From JAITWN01 sp964581365 (GTDB lineage: Bacteria; Pseudomonadota; Gammaproteobacteria; SZUA-140), in NCBI GenBank assembly GCA_964581365.1, contig CAZOOF010000001.1:123335-187334 (forward strand): a DNA stretch of 64,000 nt, given 5' to 3'. The notes under the pieces were generated by a model. That model made no database searches. It was not told where the DNA came from and saw nothing but the letters and a program-made list of their open reading frames with translations. Each line of letters begins with the position of its first letter. The stretch's first letter is position 1. The translations under genes were made by a program, and so were the position numbers. This document shows positions 34,954 to 44,538 of the stretch, one piece after another.

Positions 34954-35750
34954 GCGCTCATCCGGCGGGGGCGAAGAAGCGGCTGGGACAGCATTTCCTG
35001 CATGCGCCCGGCATCATCGCCGCCATCATCGACGCGATCGCGCCGCGCCCCGGGGAACGGCTGCTGGAAATCGGGCCCGGTCGCGGCGCGATCACCGTGC
35101 CGCTGCTCGAGGCTGGAGCCAGCCTGGACGTCATCGAGTTCGACCGTGATCTGGTGCCTGCGCTCCTCGATCTGGCCGAGCGCATGGATGGGCGTCTGCG
35201 CGTGCACCAGGGCGACGCCCTCGAAGCCGACATCTGCGCCATCGCCGCCGGCGCGAGATTGCGCGTCGTCGGCAATCTGCCCTACAACATTTCCACCCCG
35301 CTGATCTTCCGCCTGCTCGAACAGCGCGACTGCATCGCCGATATGCATTTCATGCTGCAAAAGGAAGTGGTGGACCGCATGGTCTGCCCGCCCGGGAGCC
35401 GCGACTATGGGCGGTTGAGCGTGATGGTTCAGTACTACTGCGAGGCCAGGCGGCTGTTCACCATCGGCCCTGGCGCCTTCAATCCGCCGCCGAAAGTCGA
35501 TTCTGCCTTCGTCCGCCTGGTACCGCATGCGCTGGAAGCAATGCCGCCCGGGGTGGACGACACCGTTTTCGCTGCAGTGGTCCGCGCCGCTTTCGCCCAG
35601 AGGCGAAAGACGCTGCGCAATGCGCTGCAGGGATTACTGGATGCCGAAGATTTTCAGACGGCGGGAATCGACAGCAGACTGCGCGCCGAACAGCTGGGCC
35701 TGGAGGAATTTGCCGCACTGTCAAGGCAACGGCAGGTAAGGACCGGATAA
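34950..35750 (+). CDS. rsmA: 16S rRNA (adenine1518/1519-N6)-dimethyltransferase, apparent CTG start
   Basis: A 266-residue KsgA protein: [17 protein letters not shown] loop [31 protein letters not shown], and [14 protein letters not shown] at the C-terminal side. The conserved KKRLGQHFL begins at about 34977, upstream of the first in-frame ATG (35097), so that ATG is too late. In-frame codons from 34863 to 34977 include no ATG, GTG or TTG; the CTG at 34950 is the only candidate. It follows AAAGGAA and overlaps the pdxA stop as CTGA, mimicking the usual ATGA coupling. The product dimethylates two adenines of 16S rRNA helix 45. Confidence 0.9.
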   Translation: MSAHPAGAKKRLGQHFLHAPGIIAAIIDAIAPRPGERLLEIGPGRGAITVPLLEAGASLDVIEFDRDLVPALLDLAERMDGRLRVHQGDALEADICAIAAGARLRVVGNLPYNISTPLIFRLLEQRDCIADMHFMLQKEVVDRMVCPPGSRDYGRLSVMVQYYCEARRLFTIGPGAFNPPPKVDSAFVRLVPHALEAMPPGVDDTVFAAVVRAAFAQRRKTLRNALQGLLDAEDFQTAGIDSRLRAEQLGLEEFAALSRQRQVRTG

Positions 35751-35774
35751 GCGCATAGCGCCACCGCCTTCGGA

Positions 35775-36500
35775 CTATCGGCTCTGAGCCTGATCCCGTT
35801 CCAGCTCCCGCGTAACGGTTTCGATCCACACCTGCGCTTCGTCGCGGATCTGTTCCGCACTCTTGCCACGAGTCTCGATCGTCGGCCCCACCACCATGCG
35901 CACGGTACCGGGACGCTTCAGAAAACCACGCCGGGGCCAGAACTGACCCGCGTTGTGAGCAACCGGCACCACGGGATAGCCGGATTGCTCGGCCAGCGCC
36001 GGTCCGCCGATTCCGTAGCGACCCGTTTCTCCCGGCGCAACCCGGGTCCCCTCCGGGAATATGATCACCCAACGCCCGGCATCGAGATGGCGGCGGCCCT
36101 CCGCGACGAGATGATTGATGGCGCGGCGTCCGGCTTTGCGGTCGATGGCAATGGGATCGAGAAGCGCCAGCCCCCAGCCAAAAAATGGGATCCACAGCAG
36201 CTCCCGTTTCAGGAGCCATATCTGATGAGGGAAAACCTGCTGCAGTGCAAGCGTCTCCCAGGCCGACTGGTGCTTGCAGAATACGATCGCCGGGCCACGC
36301 GGGATGCGATCCGTGCCCTCGACGCTGTAACCGAGGCCGCAGATCCGCCGCAACAGCCACAGATTGATGCGGGCCCACTGGCTGATGAAGCGATAGCGTC
36401 GCTCCAGCGATAGCGGGAAGGTGAGCAGAGCAAGCGGAGCAAAGATCACGACCGTGATCCCCATTCCCATGGCGAACAACAGAGAGCGCAGAAAGATCAT
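35775..36500 (-). CDS. plsC: 1-acyl-sn-glycerol-3-phosphate acyltransferase
   Basis: A 241-residue membrane-bound acyltransferase. An N-terminal helix (LLFAMGMGITVVIFAPLALL) precedes FCKHQSAWETLAL, where the catalytic HX4D is HX4E. Then come FFGWGLALLDPIAIDR, the phosphate-binding IIFPEGTRVAPGETGRY and VPVAHNAGQFWPRRG. The HX4E form is familiar in proteobacterial PlsC and not evidence of inactivity. It is last in glyQ-glyS-gmhB-plsC, overlapping the gmhB end by 4 bases. Confidence 0.92.
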   Translation of the reverse strand: MIFLRSLLFAMGMGITVVIFAPLALLTFPLSLERRYRFISQWARINLWLLRRICGLGYSVEGTDRIPRGPAIVFCKHQSAWETLALQQVFPHQIWLLKRELLWIPFFGWGLALLDPIAIDRKAGRRAINHLVAEGRRHLDAGRWVIIFPEGTRVAPGETGRYGIGGPALAEQSGYPVVPVAHNAGQFWPRRGFLKRPGTVRMVVGPTIETRGKSAEQIRDEAQVWIETVTRELERDQAQSR

Positions 36501-37057
36501 ATCGGGTGTCGCGTTTCCCGGGCGAGAAGAGCCGCGACGGCTGCGCCGAGGTCGGGTTGAATCTCCACACCGACCAGTGTCTGCAGAACGGCATCACTCA
36601 GTGATGCCGCCAGCCCCGTGGTAACCAGCACGGGAAGCATGTTGAGCGCTTCCGCAGCCTGGATACCTTCCAGTGAATCGCTGATCATTGCCACACCGGT
36701 CAGATCCGTCTCCAGACGACGCTGCAGTTCGAGCAGCAGCCCAGGCGCCGGCAGATGACAACCGCAGCCTTCGTCGGCGCGATGGGGACAGTAGAGCATC
36801 GCATCGATACGCCCCCCGGCCATACTCACCTCGCGCGCCACATGCGCGTGAATGCGCACCAGCGCGCCCGGCTCCATGCGCCCCTCCCCGATCGCCGGCT
36901 CATTGTTGACCGCAACCACATGGAAATGGGCGTGATGCAGACGCGCGATAGCGGCCAGGGCGCCAGGCAGCGGCCGCCAGTCCCCGGTGTCCAGCACGCC
37001 ATCGGCGCGCCGTTCATTGATCACGCCGTCGCGGCCGAGCACCACCAGGCGCATCAT
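36497..37057 (-). CDS. gmhB: GmhB-type HAD phosphatase homologue lacking catalytic residues
   Basis: A 186-residue protein in the gmhB position of the glyQS operon. The zinc-type loop CPHRADEGCGC (Cys90, His92, Cys98, Cys100) and overall layout fit GmhB, which dephosphorylates heptose-1,7-bisphosphate for LPS. The catalytic HAD motifs are degraded. The nucleophile Asp of DRDG is Gly8 (LGRDGVIN), although Asp10 remains. Motif II TNQ is NNE (51-53), the motif III Lys is Leu102 (CHLPAPG), and the motif IV DxxxD is DSLEG with Gly131. There is no frameshift or stop, and both 4-base overlaps are intact. It is probably a noncatalytic relic or a repurposed protein. Confidence 0.8.
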   Translation of the reverse strand: MMRLVVLGRDGVINERRADGVLDTGDWRPLPGALAAIARLHHAHFHVVAVNNEPAIGEGRMEPGALVRIHAHVAREVSMAGGRIDAMLYCPHRADEGCGCHLPAPGLLLELQRRLETDLTGVAMISDSLEGIQAAEALNMLPVLVTTGLAASLSDAVLQTLVGVEIQPDLGAAVAALLARETRHPI

Positions 37058-39159
37058 CGCCCCCGCGGATCGCCGGGGCCGGAGAGGCAGGAGAGATCTG
37101 CGACCTGGAGAAACAGACGCTGCAGTTCGCGCAACAGCACCAGACGATTGCCACGCGCCGCCGGGTCATCGCACATCACCAGCACGCTATCGAAGAAGCC
37201 ATCGACTGCAGGGCGCAGGCCGGCCAGACGCCGCAGCACGGCGGTGTACTCACCCCGCTCGGTCAGTGGCGCGAGCTCGGTCCCCAGCGCCCGCACTTCC
37301 TCACCGAGCTTGCGCTCGGCGGGCTCATGGAGCAGCGCATCATCCAGACGATCGGGAAGCGCCTCATCGGTCTTGCGCAGAATGTTACCGATGCGCTTGT
37401 TCGCCGCCGCCAGGCTGGCAGACTCCGGCAGCTGTCTGAAATCCTGCACCGCGCGAATGCGGGCGTCGAAATCGAGCGGACGACCGGGACGGCGCGAAAA
37501 TACAGCTTCGAACACATCGGCAGGAATACCCGTGTCCTGGTAATAGGCGCGCAGGCGATCCATCACAAACTCGTAGACCTGCTCGCCGAGCTCCCGCGCG
37601 GCAATATGCACCTGCTGCGCACGATACGTCGCACACGATTCGGCGATCAGCGCGGGCAGATCCAGATTCAGCTCGCCCTCGATCATGATGCGCACGAGCC
37701 CCAGCGCAGCGCGGCGCAATGCGAAGGGATCCCGATCGCCCGTGGGCGCCTGACCCAGGCTGAAAATGCCGACGATGGTATCGAGCTTGTCGGCGATGGC
37801 CAGCGCCTTGCCGGTTGCCGTCCACGGCAGGGCATCGCCGGCACCACGCGGCTGGTACTGCTCGGCAATCGCTTCGGCCACCTCCACCGGCTCGCCGTCA
37901 TGGCGGGCGTAGTATCGGCCCATGATTCCCTGCAGTTCGGGAAACTCACCGACCATATCGCTGACCAGATCGCATTTGGACAGCCAGGCCGCGCGCTCGG
38001 CCCAGACCGGACTGCCACCGATTTCCCCGGCAATCCGGTGCGCCAGGCCGGCGAGGCGGACGCATTTGTCGTAGATCGTCCCCAGCCCGCGCTGGAATAC
38101 GACCTGTTTCAGCGCCGGCATTCGATCAGCCAGCGGCTTGCGACGATCCTGATCCCAGAAGAACATGGCATCGCTGAGACGCGGCCGGATCACCCGTTCG
38201 TTACCGGCCCGCACCGCATCCGGATCACGGCTCTCGATATTGCTGACCGTGACGAACGCGGCCATCAGCCGGCCCTCGTCGTCGCGGAGGTGAAAGTACT
38301 TCTGATGACCTTTCATGACCGAGACCAGCACCTCTTCCGGCACTTCGAGAAAGCGCTCCTCGAAACTGCCGGTGATGGCGCACGGCCATTCGACCATGGC
38401 GGTAACCTCGTCGAGCAGCGCCGGATCGATTTCCGCGCGGGCGCCGAGACGCTGGGCCGCTTCGGTGACCTGGGCACGCACTGCCTCCCGGCGCTGGGCA
38501 AAATCGACCAGGACGCGCCCCTGAGTGGAAAGCAGCGGCGCATAGGCCGAAGCCGAGGCCAGCGTGAGCTCTTCCGGATGATGAAAGCGATGACCGCGAC
38601 TTTCCCGACCGGATGCCTTGCCGAACAGAGTGGCAGGCACCACGTCCCCATCATATAGCATGACCACCCAGTGCACCGGCCGCACGAAGGCCTCTTCGAG
38701 CGCGCCCCAGCGCATGCGCCTGGCAATCGGCAAGGCAGCGAGCGCCGCGGCCACCACTCCCGGCAGCAGCTCCACGGCGGACTTGCCTTGCTGTTCGGCG
38801 CGATGCACGAGCCAGGCACCCTTGTCCGTCCGCAGCGTTTCGAGCGCACTCACTTCGGTCCCGCAGGATCGGGCGAATCCCAGCGCTGCCGGTGTGGGGA
38901 CCCCCTGCGCATCGAATGCTGCGGCCAGCGCCGGGCCGCGGCGCTCCTCGACGGTATCGGGCTGCATCGCGGCCAGGCGCTCAACCACTACCGCCAGACG
39001 GCGGGGTGCCGCATAGACCTGATAGCGGTCGAACTCCAATCGCGCCTTCTCGAGCTCGCGCGCCAGTCCTTTACCCAGCGCTTCGGACAGGCTGCGCAGA
39101 GATTTCGGCGGCAGTTCCTCGGTGCCGAGCTCGAAGAGGAAATCATGGCGATCGATCAT
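37054..39159 (-). CDS. glyS: Glycyl-tRNA synthetase beta subunit
   Basis: A 701-residue protein starting [20 protein letters not shown] after MIDR, the standard GlyS opening. Other blocks are [21 protein letters not shown]-like [60 protein letters not shown] and [20 protein letters not shown]. It pairs with GlyQ in the alpha2beta2 enzyme. It overlaps glyQ by 4 bases upstream and gmhB by 4 bases downstream. Confidence 0.96.
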   Translation of the reverse strand: MIDRHDFLFELGTEELPPKSLRSLSEALGKGLARELEKARLEFDRYQVYAAPRRLAVVVERLAAMQPDTVEERRGPALAAAFDAQGVPTPAALGFARSCGTEVSALETLRTDKGAWLVHRAEQQGKSAVELLPGVVAAALAALPIARRMRWGALEEAFVRPVHWVVMLYDGDVVPATLFGKASGRESRGHRFHHPEELTLASASAYAPLLSTQGRVLVDFAQRREAVRAQVTEAAQRLGARAEIDPALLDEVTAMVEWPCAITGSFEERFLEVPEEVLVSVMKGHQKYFHLRDDEGRLMAAFVTVSNIESRDPDAVRAGNERVIRPRLSDAMFFWDQDRRKPLADRMPALKQVVFQRGLGTIYDKCVRLAGLAHRIAGEIGGSPVWAERAAWLSKCDLVSDMVGEFPELQGIMGRYYARHDGEPVEVAEAIAEQYQPRGAGDALPWTATGKALAIADKLDTIVGIFSLGQAPTGDRDPFALRRAALGLVRIMIEGELNLDLPALIAESCATYRAQQVHIAARELGEQVYEFVMDRLRAYYQDTGIPADVFEAVFSRRPGRPLDFDARIRAVQDFRQLPESASLAAANKRIGNILRKTDEALPDRLDDALLHEPAERKLGEEVRALGTELAPLTERGEYTAVLRRLAGLRPAVDGFFDSVLVMCDDPAARGNRLVLLRELQRLFLQVADLSCLSGPGDPRGR

Positions 39160-40139
39160 CGTTGGGCGCCTCTGTCGCCGAGCATGGGGAAGCCCAGCGA
39201 TTCCCTGCGCTCGAGATAGCTGCGCGCGACCGCCTCGGACAGGGCGCGGATGCGGCCGATATAACGAGCGCGCTCGGTGACGCTGATAGCGTGGCGCGCA
39301 TCCAGCAGATTAAAGGTATGCGAGCACTTGAGCATCATTTCGTACGCCGGCAGCGGCAGACCTGCATCGATCAGCCGGCTGCTTTCCCGCTCCAGGGACT
39401 CGAAGGAAGCAAACAGGGCATCGACATCTGCCTGCTCGAAATTGTATGCCGACATTTCGACTTCGTTCTGATGAAAAACGTCGCCATAGGTGATCTTCCC
39501 CGCCGGCCCCTCGCGCGTCCACACCAGATCGTACACACTCTCCACGCCCTGCAGGTACATCGCGATCCGCTCCAGCCCATAGGTGATCTCTCCGGTCACG
39601 GGGCGGCAGTCGAGACCGCCTACCTGCTGGAAATAGGTGAACTGGGTTACCTCCATCCCGTTCAGCCACACTTCCCAGCCCAGACCCCAGGCGCCAAGCG
39701 TAGGAGATTCCCAGTTGTCCTCGACAAAGCGGATGTCGTGCACCAGCGGATCGATGCCTAGCCGGTACAGGGAACCGAGATACAGCTCCTGGATATCCAC
39801 TGGCGAAGGTTTGATCATCACCTGCAGCTGATAGTAATGCTGCAAACGGTTCGGATTGGCGCCGTAGCGGCCGTCGGTGGGACGGCGGGATGGCTGCACG
39901 TAGACCGCCGCCCAGGGCTCAGGTCCGATGGCGCGCAGGAAAGTCGCGGGATGAAAGGTGCCGGCGCCGACCTCCATATCGTACGGCTGCAGCATGATGC
40001 AGCCCTGCTCGATCCAGTACTGCTGCAGCGCGAGGATCAATCCCTGGAACGTGGAGACATCAGCTGCGGCTGCCTTGATGTTGGGACTGGACAGGATTCC
40101 TCCGCGACGATTCGGCTGGTTTATGAGACTCGGGATCAT
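39156..40139 (-). CDS. glyQ: Glycyl-tRNA synthetase alpha subunit
   Basis: A 327-residue class II synthetase subunit: [58 protein letters not shown] and [17 protein letters not shown]. The conserved region begins about 29 residues in. The ATG at 40139 has a poor ribosome site, whereas GGAGG sits 4 bases before an in-frame CTG at 40094 that would give a family-length start ([15 protein letters not shown] after the initiator). I keep the ATG but the CTG is a real alternative. First gene of glyQ-glyS-gmhB-plsC. Confidence 0.94.
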   Translation of the reverse strand: MIPSLINQPNRRGGILSSPNIKAAAADVSTFQGLILALQQYWIEQGCIMLQPYDMEVGAGTFHPATFLRAIGPEPWAAVYVQPSRRPTDGRYGANPNRLQHYYQLQVMIKPSPVDIQELYLGSLYRLGIDPLVHDIRFVEDNWESPTLGAWGLGWEVWLNGMEVTQFTYFQQVGGLDCRPVTGEITYGLERIAMYLQGVESVYDLVWTREGPAGKITYGDVFHQNEVEMSAYNFEQADVDALFASFESLERESSRLIDAGLPLPAYEMMLKCSHTFNLLDARHAISVTERARYIGRIRALSEAVARSYLERRESLGFPMLGDRGAQR

Positions 40140-40275
40140 ATCAACTGCATAAAACGCGCCGCAAGCTCACAGGGAAGCCGCGAAGCCCGACCGCCTCTCT
40201 TTGCTCCAGCGCGGGAGCCGGCCGATGCTGCGGCGACACACTAAGGGCGGGCGTCACCCTGCCGATGTAATCCGC

Positions 40276-40851
40276 ATGACATTGCAGCTCACATCCGACC
40301 CTGCCTCCGAGATTCAGTGGCGCCTGTTGCTTGGCGAGGCCGAAGCCCTCACCGGGATCGTCCTCGACCGTGAAACCGGAGACTACCTGATCCAGTTGCT
40401 GATCCGCACCGCGACACAGCCGCGGCTGCTGGCCGGCCTGCTGACACTCGACCGGCTGACAGAGCAGGCTGCCGGGAGTTCCCGTCTCGCGCACCTCCGG
40501 GACATCGGCGACCAGTGCCTCCTGTTTGCCGGTCTGTTTCCGCAACAGGCAGCCGAGCGCAATGTCCGCGTGAGCCATTTCATCAGCCTCGGACGCACGG
40601 CTTACCGTCAGGCGGACGAACTGATCGAGGCCCCCTCGGTGTTTGCTCGCCTGTGCGATGGCTTTCCGGGGCTGCTCGAGCTGCTGCATGCGATGCGTGA
40701 GCTCAGCATCGGAGGCGTGGACCTGTCGCCCCTGCATGCCTTCGAGCTGTGGGACGACACCGGCAGCGACCGGGCGCTGCATCATATCCGCTCCTTCACC
40801 AGCGCCATTCCCGTGCGCTCACCCCACGGGGACAACCTCCTTCCCATGTAG
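40276..40851 (+). CDS. Conserved hypothetical protein
   Basis: A 191-residue predicted soluble, mostly alpha-helical protein that I cannot assign. Distinct segments are EIQWRLLLGEAEALTGIVLD, LRDIGDQCLLFAGLFPQQAA, VRVSHFISLGRTAYRQADEL and LHAFELWDDTGSD. No signal peptide or membrane helix is seen. The start could also be at 40225 or 40201; the ATG at 40276 was chosen because the text upstream is basic and low in pattern. It is divergent from glyQ and precedes the PP-loop gene by 81 bases. Confidence 0.65.
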   Translation: MTLQLTSDPASEIQWRLLLGEAEALTGIVLDRETGDYLIQLLIRTATQPRLLAGLLTLDRLTEQAAGSSRLAHLRDIGDQCLLFAGLFPQQAAERNVRVSHFISLGRTAYRQADELIEAPSVFARLCDGFPGLLELLHAMRELSIGGVDLSPLHAFELWDDTGSDRALHHIRSFTSAIPVRSPHGDNLLPM

Positions 40852-40890
40852 GTAGCGCCGCTCGCCCGCATTCCGGCATCGGCGGCAATT

Positions 40891-40899
40891 TGCTATCAT
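40891..40899 (+). promoter_or_regulatory. Extended -10 upstream of the PP-loop gene
   Basis: TGC-TATCAT at 40891-40899, about 30 bases before the start codon. There is no good -35, which fits an extended -10 promoter. Confidence 0.4.
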
Positions 40900-40932
40900 T
40901 CCTGATTTTCCCCAGACAGGAACGCCTTGACT

Positions 40933-41988
40933 ATGGCGACCTCGCGCAAGGCCGTTGCCCTGATCTCGGGCGGACTGGATTCGATGCTGGCCGCCCGCGT
41001 GATTCAGGATCACGGCATACACGTCGAAGGCATCAATTTCTTCACCGGTTTCTGCGTGGAAGGGCATACCCATGCCATTCGCCGCAAGGACCTCGACCGC
41101 GCGCGCCCCAAGCGCAACAACGCGCTGTGGGTTGCTGAGCAGCTCGGCATCAAGCTGCACATCGTCGATGTGATCGAAGAATACAAGGACGTCGTGCTCA
41201 ATCCGAAGCACGGCTACGGCTCCAACATGAACCCATGCCTCGACTGCAAGGGGTTCATGGTGCGCAAGGCGCGCGAGTGGATGGAAGAGAACGGCTTCGA
41301 CTTCATCATCACCGGCGAAGTTCTCGGACAGCGACCGATGTCTCAGCGCCGCGATACCTTCCCGGTGGTTGCGCGCGAATCCGGGGCCAACGATCGGCTG
41401 CTGCGCCCCTTGTCGGCAAAGCTGCTGCCGCCCTCGCTCCCGGAGCGCGAAGGCTGGGTGGATCGCGAGCGTCTGTATGATTTCAACGGCCGCAATCGCA
41501 AGCCGCAGATGGCGCTGGCAGCCCAGTATGGGCTGCACGAATACGCCCAGCCCGCCGGCGGCTGCTGCTTCCTCACCAACGAGCAGTATTCGGCGAAGAT
41601 CGCTGATCTGTGGCAGGCGCGCGGAGTCCGCGATTATGACTTCGACGACATCATGCTGCTCAAGGTCGGACGGCACCTGCGTCCTCGCGCGCACTTCAAG
41701 CTCATCGTGGGGCGCGAGGAAGGCGAGAACAAATTCCTCGAAGGTTACAAGCGGCGCCACTTCTCGCTGCGCGCGGTCAGCCACACCGGACCGCTGGCAC
41801 TGGTGGATGGAACCCTGACCGACGAAGCGGACATGCGCCTGGCCGCCGAGCTCGTTGCCCGCTTCGGGAAAGGGCGCGACGCCGAAACAGTACAGGTGGA
41901 AATCCGCGCGCCCGAAGGCGAGACCACGCTGATGGACGTCCACCCCCTGCCGCAATCCTCCATCCCCGCCGAGTGGTACCTGGGATGA
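40933..41988 (+). CDS. PP-loop ATP pyrophosphatase, ThiI/MnmA-like thiolation protein
   Basis: About 351 residues. The N-terminal PP-loop ALISGGLDSMLAARVI binds ATP and adenylates a substrate. Two Cys pairs follow, NPCLDCKGFMVRKA near residue 105 and PAGGCCFLTNEQYS near residue 215, with GEVLGQRPMSQRRD between. There is no THUMP domain, so it is not a full ThiI, and it lacks MnmA landmarks. It is followed by a TusA-like gene with an ATGA overlap, which suggests that TusA donates sulfur to it, perhaps for a tRNA thiolation. A TTG at 40927 with AGGAA upstream is an alternative start. Confidence 0.8.
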   Translation: MATSRKAVALISGGLDSMLAARVIQDHGIHVEGINFFTGFCVEGHTHAIRRKDLDRARPKRNNALWVAEQLGIKLHIVDVIEEYKDVVLNPKHGYGSNMNPCLDCKGFMVRKAREWMEENGFDFIITGEVLGQRPMSQRRDTFPVVARESGANDRLLRPLSAKLLPPSLPEREGWVDRERLYDFNGRNRKPQMALAAQYGLHEYAQPAGGCCFLTNEQYSAKIADLWQARGVRDYDFDDIMLLKVGRHLRPRAHFKLIVGREEGENKFLEGYKRRHFSLRAVSHTGPLALVDGTLTDEADMRLAAELVARFGKGRDAETVQVEIRAPEGETTLMDVHPLPQSSIPAEWYLG

Positions 41989-42215
41989 GCACCGAGATCC
42001 TCGATGTCCGCAACATGCTGTGCCCGATGCCGGTGATCCGCACCCAGTCCGCCGTGGCGCGGCTGAAGCACGGCGATCGCCTGCTGGCGCTGTGCACCGA
42101 TCCGGGCGCGCTGAACGACATACCGGCCTGGTGCCGCATCCATGGGCACCGCCTCATACGGGCGGAACGCCGGGGCGACGAGATAGAAATCGAACTCGAA
42201 GTGTGCAAGGCCTGA
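41985..42215 (+). CDS. TusA-family sulfurtransferase
   Basis: A 76-residue protein with the TusA signature LDVRNMLCPMPVIRTQSAV, in which the first Cys of CPMP carries the persulfide. The body fits the two-layer alpha/beta SirA/TusA fold, ending DEIEIELEVCKA. It overlaps the preceding PP-loop gene by ATGA and is therefore likely its dedicated sulfur donor, rather than the general TusA of the mnm5s2U pathway. Confidence 0.9.
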   Translation: MSTEILDVRNMLCPMPVIRTQSAVARLKHGDRLLALCTDPGALNDIPAWCRIHGHRLIRAERRGDEIEIELEVCKA

Positions 42216-42221
42216 GCAATT

Positions 42222-42259
42222 TGCACCGTAGCGGTGCACACCCGCACCATTACAGTGCG
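42222..42259 (+). promoter_or_regulatory. Two phased NtrC binding sites of the glnA enhancer
   Basis: TGCACC-N5-GGTGCA at 42222-42238 matches the NtrC consensus perfectly. CGCACC-N5-AGTGCG at 42243-42259 is a weaker site beginning 21 bases later, i.e. two helical turns, on the same DNA face. They lie about 60-100 bases upstream of the sigma-54 promoter, as at E. coli glnAp2. Confidence 0.85.
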
Positions 42260-42320
42260 CGCGTGCGCTCACCAGGCCAAATGAGAAGCGCAAGCCACTG
42301 TTACATCAATAAGAAACCCA

Positions 42321-42335
42321 TGGCACGCTTCCTGC
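42321..42335 (+). promoter_or_regulatory. Sigma-54 promoter of glnA
   Basis: TGGCACG at 42321-42327 and CTGC at 42332-42335 give the GG-N10-GC spacing (GG 42322-42323, GC 42334-42335) of RpoN promoters. The start of transcription would be near 42346, giving a leader of about 45 bases. Confidence 0.85.
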
Positions 42336-42390
42336 TTCACGCCGATCAGGAGTTCCACGTCATGCCCATCCACCCAGAGGACAGCAAGCA

Positions 42391-43797
42391 ATGAGTCAGA
42401 AGGTCATGAAGATGTTGAAGGACAACGAAGTGAAGTTCGTTGACCTCCGCTTTACCGATTTCCGCGGCAAGGAGCAGCACCTCTCGCTGCCGGTCGGCCA
42501 GGTCGATGCCTCCATGTTCAAGGAAGGCAAGATGTTCGACGGCTCGAGCATCGCTGGCTGGAAGGGCATTCAGGAGTCGGACATGGTGCTCATGCCCGAC
42601 GCCGAGACGGCGGTTCTCGATCCTTTCACCGACGAGCCGACCCTGATCATGACCTGCGACATTCTCGAACCCAACACCATGCAGGGTTACGAGCGTTGCC
42701 CGCGCACCATCGCCAAGCGGGCCGAGACCTATCTGAAGTCCACCAAGATCGCCGATTCGGCGCTGTTCGGGCCGGAGCCGGAATTTTTCATCTTCGACGA
42801 CGTCCGCTGGGGCGCGCACATGGGCGGCGCCTTCTACAAGATCGACTCCGATGAGGCATCGTGGAACTCCGAGCGAGTCTTCGAAGAAGGCAACATCGGC
42901 CATCGCCCCTCGGTCAAGGGCGGTTACTTCCCGGTGCCGCCGGTCGATTCGCTGCATGATCTGCGCGCAGCGATGTGTCTGGCGCTGCAGGAGATGGGGC
43001 TAGAGGTCGAAGTGCACCATCATGAAGTCGCGACCGCCGGCCAGTGCGAAATCGGCACCCGCTTCAACACGCTGACCAGGCGCGCGGACCAGAATCAGAT
43101 CCTGAAGTACGTGGTCATGAACGTTGCCCATGCCTACGGCAAGACCGCCACCTTCATGCCCAAGCCGCTGGTCGGCGACAATGGCAGCGGCATGCACGTG
43201 CATCAGTCGCTCGGCAAGGGCGGGAAGAATCTGTTCACCGGCAACAAGTACGGCGGACTGTCCGAGCTGGCGCTGTACTACATCGGCGGCATCCTGAAGC
43301 ATGCGCGCGCGCTCAACGCGTTCACCAATGCAAGCACGAACAGCTACAAGCGCCTGGTCCCCGGCTTCGAGGCACCGGTACTGCTGGCCTACTCCGCCCG
43401 CAATCGCTCGGCTTCGATCCGCATTCCCTATGTGGCGAACCCGAACGCGAGGCGCATCGAAGTCCGGTTCCCGGATTCCACCGGCAATCCGTATCTGTCC
43501 TTCGCCGCCATGCTCATGGCCGGTCTCGATGGCATCCGGAACAAGATCCATCCGGGCGATGCCATGGACAAGAACCTGTACGATCTGCCACCGGAAGAGC
43601 TCAAGGACATTCCGACGGTCTGCCACGCGCTGGACATGGCTCTCGACGCCCTCGACCAGGATCGCGAATTCCTCAAGGCCGGCGGCGTGTTCACGGACGA
43701 TGTCATCGATGCCTACATCGAGCTGAAAATGGCCGATGTCACGCGCATCCGCATGACCACGCATCCGGTGGAATTCGATATGTACTACAGCCTGTAA
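42391..43797 (+). CDS. glnA: Glutamine synthetase, type I
   Basis: A 468-residue protein making glutamine from glutamate, ammonium and ATP. Features: [65 protein letters not shown] and [20 protein letters not shown]. Tyr397 in [10 protein letters not shown] is the residue adenylylated by GlnE, so this is a GSI-beta enzyme under covalent control. Transcription is controlled by the NtrC sites and sigma-54 promoter upstream; ntrBC follows. Confidence 0.97.
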   Translation: MSQKVMKMLKDNEVKFVDLRFTDFRGKEQHLSLPVGQVDASMFKEGKMFDGSSIAGWKGIQESDMVLMPDAETAVLDPFTDEPTLIMTCDILEPNTMQGYERCPRTIAKRAETYLKSTKIADSALFGPEPEFFIFDDVRWGAHMGGAFYKIDSDEASWNSERVFEEGNIGHRPSVKGGYFPVPPVDSLHDLRAAMCLALQEMGLEVEVHHHEVATAGQCEIGTRFNTLTRRADQNQILKYVVMNVAHAYGKTATFMPKPLVGDNGSGMHVHQSLGKGGKNLFTGNKYGGLSELALYYIGGILKHARALNAFTNASTNSYKRLVPGFEAPVLLAYSARNRSASIRIPYVANPNARRIEVRFPDSTGNPYLSFAAMLMAGLDGIRNKIHPGDAMDKNLYDLPPEELKDIPTVCHALDMALDALDQDREFLKAGGVFTDDVIDAYIELKMADVTRIRMTTHPVEFDMYYSL

Positions 43798-43823
43798 AAA
43801 AACGCTGTCCAGGCTGGACGGAC

Positions 43824-43854
43824 CCCGCATCCTGACGGATGCGGGTTTTTTTTT
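43824..43854 (+). terminator. Rho-independent terminator after glnA
   Basis: CCCGCATCC, TGAC loop, GGATGCGGG, T9. It starts 27 bases past the glnA stop. Confidence 0.95.
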
Positions 43855-43959
43855 GCCTTTTGACCGCCCACGGATCGGCCGACAGCAAAATCCGCGCTCT
43901 GGGTCCGCTTTCAGGCGCGCCGTTTTGACATCCGCCGGCAAAGCCGGTAAATATGCCGC

Positions 43960-44511
43960 GTGACCCTGCCCGTAAAACATTTTCTGCCGCTGTGCCTCGC
44001 CGCCATCCTGTCGGCGCCCGCGCTGTCCGCGGCAGCGACGATCTACAAGCGCGAACTGCCTGATGGCACAGTGATTTATTCGGATCAGCCGCATCCGGGC
44101 GCCCATATTCTCAGCCCCTCGGCTCCGCAGACGGTCGACCCCTACAGACCGCCTCCGCAGACGCCCCGCACTTCCGGCCGCGCGCAATCGACACCGGCCG
44201 CCGTCACCTATCAGCGCGTCGCCATAACCTCTCCGGCCGATGACGAATCGGTATGGAATGACGATCGCCTGTTGCAGGTTTCCGTGGCGGTAGAGCCAGC
44301 ATTGCAGCGAGAGCACCGGATCGCGGTGCTGCTCGATGGCGAGCGCGTTGCCGAGACCGACAGCCCGGGTATGCTGCGCCTGCAGAATGTCTATCGGGGC
44401 AGCCATTCGCTCGAAGCCGTGGTCGAAGACCGCTTCGGTCGGGTCATCGCCCGCAGCACCCCGATCACCTTCCACATGAAGCAGCATTCCCTCCTCAATC
44501 CGCTCCGCTGA
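43960..44511 (+). CDS. DUF4124-domain periplasmic protein
   Basis: A 183-residue protein with a GTG start and signal peptide (FLPLCLAAILSAPALSAAA). Residues 27-60 (TIYKRELPDGTVIYSDQPHP) are the DUF4124 motif. The rest has an Ig-like or beta-sandwich pattern (RVAITSPADDESVWNDD, SHSLEAVVEDRFGRVIA). A DUF4124 protein in this place, between glnA and ntrB, is a conserved gammaproteobacterial arrangement. Its function is unknown. Confidence 0.8.
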   Translation: MTLPVKHFLPLCLAAILSAPALSAAATIYKRELPDGTVIYSDQPHPGAHILSPSAPQTVDPYRPPPQTPRTSGRAQSTPAAVTYQRVAITSPADDESVWNDDRLLQVSVAVEPALQREHRIAVLLDGERVAETDSPGMLRLQNVYRGSHSLEAVVEDRFGRVIARSTPITFHMKQHSLLNPLR

Positions 44512-44538
44512 CAGGCACGCACCAGATTGGTGCATAAT
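44508..44538 (+). promoter_or_regulatory. ntrBC promoter overlapped by an NtrC site
   Basis: CGCACC-N5-GGTGCA at 44518-44534 matches the NtrC consensus at 11 of 12 positions. It lies within a sigma-70-like promoter: CTGACA (44508-44513) and CATAAT (44533-44538), spacing 19. This arrangement resembles E. coli glnLp, where bound NtrC represses its own operon. There is no sigma-54 element here. Confidence 0.65.
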
